Shown: positions 60,772-64,000 of the stretch, piece after piece | Position numbering within the stretch: position 1 is the first letter of the stretch | How the letters are laid out: every line of letters starts with the position of its first letter | Source of the DNA: JADCCX01 sp051649305 | GTDB lineage: Bacteria > Pseudomonadota > Alphaproteobacteria > Rhizobiales > Beijerinckiaceae | Length of the DNA stretch: 64,000 nt | Direction of reading: 5' to 3' | NCBI GenBank assembly: GCA_051649305.1 | Contig: JBOFGV010000090.1 | Span: 38,441-102,440 of the forward strand | Program-made: the position numbers and the translations under genes | Notes under the pieces: generated by a model | What the model was told of the DNA's origin: nothing | Database searches by the model: none | Seen by the model: the letters and a program-made list of their open reading frames with translations, nothing else

Positions 60772-61740
60772 ATGAACCAGATGCCATCACCCAAGCAGTT
60801 CAAAATGCAGCAGACCACACCTGCGATCTTCATTGATGGAGAGGCTGGCACAACTGGCCTGCAGATTCGCGAGCGTCTGGAAGGCATGACCTCGGTCCGC
60901 CTGATCAGCATTGATCCGGCCAAGCGCAAGGATCCTGCGGCCCGCAAAGAGATGATGCGGCAGGCTGATCTGCTCATCCTTTGCCTGCATGATGACCATG
61001 CCCGTGAAGCTGTTGCCATGGCTGCAGAGTTGGGTGCCGATGCGCCGCGCATTCTGGATGCTTCAACCGCGCACCGGGTGGCGGCTGACTGGACCTACGG
61101 CTTTGCTGAACTGGCTCCTGGTATCGACAACGCCATCCGCAAGGCGACCAAAGTTTCCAACCCAGGTTGCTATCCCACCTGCGCTATCGCGCTGCTGCGG
61201 CCGCTGATTGATGCCGGTCTCATGCCTGCCAGCCAGCCTCTCGCTATTAACGCAGTCTCTGGCTATTCCGGAGGCGGGCGCGCGATGATCGAGGGCTACA
61301 AGGCAGGCACATCGCCCAGCTTCGAGCTTTATGGCCTGGGCCTTGAGCACAAGCACGTGCCGGAAATCATGCATTACACTGGCCTCACCACGCGCCCGAT
61401 TTTCGTGCCGTCTGTCGGCAACTTCGAGCAAGGCATGCTTGTCAGCATTCCGCTGCATCTCGATACCCTCCCCGGCAAGCCAAGCGGTGCTGACCTTGAG
61501 AAGGCATTGATCAAGTACTACGCCGGATCAGAGTTTGTGAAGGTAATCGACGCAGCTGCGCAGAAAGCCGAAAGCGGAAAGCTGGAAGCGGAAAGCCTGA
61601 ACGGCACCAACATGCTGGAATTGCGGGTTGTTGCCAACGAGGCGCGCCGCCATGCCGTGCTCATCGGCAAAGTGGACAATCTGGGCAAAGGCGCATCCGG
61701 TGCTGCTGTCCAGAACCTAAAACTGATGCTGGGAGTCTGA
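60772..61740 (+). CDS. argC: N-acetyl-gamma-glutamyl-phosphate reductase (short form)
   Basis: NADPH-dependent reductase of arginine biosynthesis, 322 residues, type 2 family. The cofactor loop FIDGEAGTTGLQI is at the N-terminus and the active-site Cys is in SNPGCYPT (about 136). Start at the ATG at 60772 with AAGGA a few bases before it; a TTG 12 codons earlier opens the same frame. A 1-base gap joins it to the NTF2-like gene. Confidence 0.93.
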   Translation: MNQMPSPKQFKMQQTTPAIFIDGEAGTTGLQIRERLEGMTSVRLISIDPAKRKDPAARKEMMRQADLLILCLHDDHAREAVAMAAELGADAPRILDASTAHRVAADWTYGFAELAPGIDNAIRKATKVSNPGCYPTCAIALLRPLIDAGLMPASQPLAINAVSGYSGGGRAMIEGYKAGTSPSFELYGLGLEHKHVPEIMHYTGLTTRPIFVPSVGNFEQGMLVSIPLHLDTLPGKPSGADLEKALIKYYAGSEFVKVIDAAAQKAESGKLEAESLNGTNMLELRVVANEARRHAVLIGKVDNLGKGASGAAVQNLKLMLGV

Positions 61741-61741
61741 G

Positions 61742-62128
61742 ATGCCTGCAGGAAACGTGACTGATCTGATTGCGCTGCAAAACGCGACACAGGCCTACCT
61801 TGATGCGCTGTATGAGGGTGACGCCGAAAAGATCGCGACGGTCTTTTTGCCGTCATCAGCCCTGACACAGGTTTTCGACAATGAATTGAAAATCACTCCG
61901 CGTGATGTCTGGCTGGATGCGGTGCGCAATCGCCCCTCTCCAAAAGCACAGGGATTATCCCGCCACGATCATATTCTGGCCATTGATCTGATCAGCGATA
62001 CGCTGGCCCACGTGAAGGTGAAATGCGCCATTCCACCGCGCTTTTTCACAGACATCCTGTCCTTCGTGAAACTGGACGGCACATGGCGCGTGGCGCAAAA
62101 GGTGTTCACCACCGAAGTTCAGGAATAG
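61742..62128 (+). CDS. NTF2-like (lumazine-binding type) protein
   Basis: A 128-residue single-domain protein with the NTF2/SnoaL fold pattern: ALQNATQAYLDALYEGDAEKIATVFLP at the start and FFTDILSFVKLDGTWRVAQKVF at the end. Such proteins bind small ligands or act as isomerases; no function is assigned. It starts 1 base after the argC stop and is convergent with mobA. Confidence 0.8.
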   Translation: MPAGNVTDLIALQNATQAYLDALYEGDAEKIATVFLPSSALTQVFDNELKITPRDVWLDAVRNRPSPKAQGLSRHDHILAIDLISDTLAHVKVKCAIPPRFFTDILSFVKLDGTWRVAQKVFTTEVQE

Positions 62129-62129
62129 C

Positions 62130-62741
62130 CTAAAGCTCCGGGTATTTTGCCAGCAGCCGTTCGGCCTCGGCGATATCATCCGGCGTATTGGCATTGAAGA
62201 ACGGATCGCACGGCTCCATTGGCCACTCCACTGACGCAACGGTGTAGCGTGCAGTGAAAGCATCTATCTTGCGCAGGCCTTCCTCGACGAGAGCCTTGCG
62301 CAGATCATGCCGCAAGGAAACATCCCAAAGGGCAATGGTTGGCTGGGCAAAGCCACCGGAATGCGCAACTGCTACCCGAGCCTCGCGCAATGTTTGCACC
62401 GCAAGCAACCGCGGCACAATGTTACTGGGCAAGAACGGACAATCTGCAGCGACAGTGACAATGTGTTTTGCAGCCGTCATTTCCTCAGCATAGTCCATGC
62501 CAGCCAGAATGCCAGCCAAAGGGCCCGGATAATCAGGAAGATCATCCGCGATAACCGGAAGATCGTAGCTTTCAAAGCGCTCGGCATCACCATTGGCATT
62601 GATGATCAACCGCTCGACCTGCGGCCCGATGCGGCGAATAACGCGCAACAGAATAGGCACGCCGCCAACGGTTTTGAGAGACTTGTCACCCCCGCCCATG
62701 CGTGAGGCCAGACCGCCGGCCAGAATAACACCAGCAATCAT
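62130..62741 (-). CDS. mobA: Molybdenum cofactor guanylyltransferase
   Basis: Transfers GMP from GTP to molybdopterin to form MGD, the cofactor of formate dehydrogenases and related enzymes. The 203-residue product has the nucleotidyltransferase loop GVILAGGLASRMGGGDK at 4-20 and VAADCPFL near 100. It follows fdhD by about 36 bases on the same strand. Confidence 0.93.
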   Translation of the reverse strand: MIAGVILAGGLASRMGGGDKSLKTVGGVPILLRVIRRIGPQVERLIINANGDAERFESYDLPVIADDLPDYPGPLAGILAGMDYAEEMTAAKHIVTVAADCPFLPSNIVPRLLAVQTLREARVAVAHSGGFAQPTIALWDVSLRHDLRKALVEEGLRKIDAFTARYTVASVEWPMEPCDPFFNANTPDDIAEAERLLAKYPEL

Positions 62742-62777
62742 GTTACTTTGCCATCTTCATAGATTGATTCAACGGGT

Positions 62778-63671
62778 TCATGCGTCGATTCCACTTCCTT
62801 TGCGGCGATTTTTATCTGATTCATCAGCGACATATGCCAGATCTTGATCAAATTGCATCCGCTCGGCACCAGCAAGGACAACAAAGCGTTTACCCTTGGC
62901 GCGACCAATCAGTGTCATGCCAATCTGCTGTGCGAGCTCAACGCCCCAGGCCGTGAAGCCGGAGCGGGATACCAGCACGGGAATACCCATACGAGCCGTC
63001 TTGATTACCATTTCTGATGTCAGGCGACCCGTGGTGTAAAAGACTTTGTTTCCTCCCGAAACACCATTGCGGAACATCCAGCCGGCGACCTTATCCACTG
63101 CGTTGTGGCGGCCAACGTCTTCCATGTAGACCAGAGGTTGGTCTTCCTGACACAGCACACAGCCGTGGATTGCGCCTGCCTCAAGGTAGAGCGACGGCGT
63201 CTGGTTGATGACCGAAGTGAGTCGGTAAAGCCAGGATGTGCGGAAGGGGTTTTGCGGAAGTTTGATCTTGTCGAGCTGCTCCATCAGATCACCAAAAGCG
63301 GTGCCCTGCGCACAGCCGGAGGTCAGCGTTTTCTTCCTGAGTTTCTCCTCAAAGTTGGTCTGCACCTCGGTGCGCACCACAATCACTTCGAGGTCTTCAT
63401 CGTAGTCAACGCCGATGACCACATCGTCTGGCTTCAGCATGTTCTGGTTCAAGAGATAGCCGATGGCCAGTTCTTCCGGGTGATCACCAATCGTCATCAT
63501 GGTGACAATTTCACGGGCGTTGAGATAGAGCGTCAGCGCGCGCTCCACAGTCACGCGCGAGGTTACAGCGGCTCCGGTGTGATCAATACCCGTGACTTCC
63601 CGCGTCAGGCGCTGATCATCTGGATCGGGCTTTACAAGATAACCGGCAGGGCTGTTTGGTTTTTCGCTCAT
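62778..63671 (-). CDS. fdhD: Formate dehydrogenase accessory sulfurtransferase
   Basis: Carries sulfur from IscS to Mo-bis-MGD of formate dehydrogenases. The 297-residue protein has the loop SGCAQGTAFGD (single Cys) where E. coli FdhD has a CxxC motif, and the motif VYMEDVGRHNAVDKVAG near 200. Start chosen at the ATG at 63671 (MSEKPNSP). Divergent from tusA by 56 bases, so a sulfur-transfer unit. Confidence 0.9.
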   Translation of the reverse strand: MSEKPNSPAGYLVKPDPDDQRLTREVTGIDHTGAAVTSRVTVERALTLYLNAREIVTMMTIGDHPEELAIGYLLNQNMLKPDDVVIGVDYDEDLEVIVVRTEVQTNFEEKLRKKTLTSGCAQGTAFGDLMEQLDKIKLPQNPFRTSWLYRLTSVINQTPSLYLEAGAIHGCVLCQEDQPLVYMEDVGRHNAVDKVAGWMFRNGVSGGNKVFYTTGRLTSEMVIKTARMGIPVLVSRSGFTAWGVELAQQIGMTLIGRAKGKRFVVLAGAERMQFDQDLAYVADESDKNRRKGSGIDA

Positions 63672-63727
63672 GCACGCTATGTGTGATGCAACGCAGGATG
63701 AATACAAGTGCTTACGAAGAAAACACG

Positions 63728-63955
63728 ATGACGCAGAATATCCTCGATCTCAAAGGCCTGAAGTGCCCCCTGCCCGCTTTGAAGACTCGCAAGGCCTTGA
63801 CCAAGGTGGCAGCAGGCGACGCGCTAGAGGTGCTCTGCACTGATCCCATGGCTGCGATTGATATCCCCAATCTGATCCGTGAAACCGGCGATATGCTGGT
63901 TTCGCAAGGCACCGAAGAGGGCGTGATGCGGTTTATCATCCGGAAGGCAGCATGA
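63728..63955 (+). CDS. tusA: TusA-family sulfurtransferase
   Basis: A 75-residue SirA/TusA fold protein with the sulfur-carrying motif LKCPLPALKTRKAL (Cys 13). It relays persulfide sulfur for tRNA thiolation or molybdenum cofactor; here its divergent pairing with fdhD points to the latter. Start is the ATG at 63728; the frame opens earlier. Probably overlaps the next gene, which starts at 63952. Confidence 0.88.
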   Translation: MTQNILDLKGLKCPLPALKTRKALTKVAAGDALEVLCTDPMAAIDIPNLIRETGDMLVSQGTEEGVMRFIIRKAA

Positions 63956-64000
63956 TCTTTTTGAAGAAAAGCGAAAAGAGCAGGCGCAGTTGCGCTCCCT
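63952..64000 (+). CDS. Start of an unidentified gene (partial)
   Basis: An ATG at 63952 overlaps the tusA stop as ATGA and the frame stays open to the window end (16 codons, reading MIFLKKSEKSRRSCAP). Overlap suggests a real coupled gene, but too little is seen to identify it. Confidence 0.4.
   Translation, partial: MIFLKKSEKSRRSCAP

Overview
The window looks like an ordinary chromosomal segment of an alphaproteobacterium of the order Hyphomicrobiales (Rhizobiales). Evidence is gene order and family content: dgt/erpA back to back; argS, SPOR protein, nagZ, scpA and scpB in a row; glnB-glnA; the ubiquinol-cytochrome c chaperone, DUF177, plsX, fabH, ihfA and MerR string; Rsm22; Aap-type amino-acid transport; and rhizobial-style large palindromic intergenic repeats. 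Genus cannot be fixed by reading alone. I see no phage, CRISPR array, rRNA or intact insertion sequence.

Layout. 1-7.6 kb (minus strand): ABC ATPase (cut by the window edge), scpB, scpA, nagZ, SPOR-domain protein, argS. 7.6-12.8 kb: dgt against erpA, a large exported protein of unknown function, trigger factor, tRNA-Leu(UAG). 13-18.6 kb: a multicopper-oxidase-fold protein that has lost its copper ligands, an M3 peptidase, then glnB-glnA behind a very good sigma-54 promoter. 18.6-26 kb: a repeat-rich stretch with five copies of one big palindromic repeat and one copy of a second repeat, around a DUF559 gene, a LysE exporter, an exported unknown, rimO, an MltB-type lipoprotein and an acyltransferase/glycosyltransferase pair. 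26-32.6 kb: aspS, an M16 peptidase pair whose catalytic features are split between two proteins, and a DEAD-box helicase.

32.6-43.7 kb is catabolic. A minus-strand operon (aroQ, Gfo/Idh/MocA oxidoreductase, aroE-like dehydrogenase, quiC fusion) should turn quinate/shikimate intermediates into protocatechuate. Divergent from a LysR gene is dgcN-dgcA-aapJ-aapQ-aapM, a predicted D-glutamate uptake and degradation cluster that has no aapP ATPase; a perfect LysR-type operator palindrome sits between LysR and dgcN. 44-53.4 kb: FadL-type outer-membrane protein, FAH hydrolase, tautomerase with a small upstream gene, LysR, then a more AT-rich AraC/GFA pair flanked by 24-base imperfect inverted repeats (probably acquired), an orphan TRAP binding protein, and a flavin aromatic hydroxylase. 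53.5-64 kb: tRNA-Pro(GGG), MerR, ihfA, DUF808, fabH, plsX, DUF177, cytochrome bc1 chaperone, bamE, rsm22, argC, an NTF2-like protein, and mobA/fdhD divergent from tusA.

The most interesting items are the D-glutamate cluster with an ATPase-less transporter and a ready-made operator, the split M16 heterodimer, the copper-less MCO-fold protein, the inverted-repeat-bounded AraC/GFA module and the dense palindromic repeats. No clearly new defence or mobile system was found. All assignments are by reading motifs; no database search was run.
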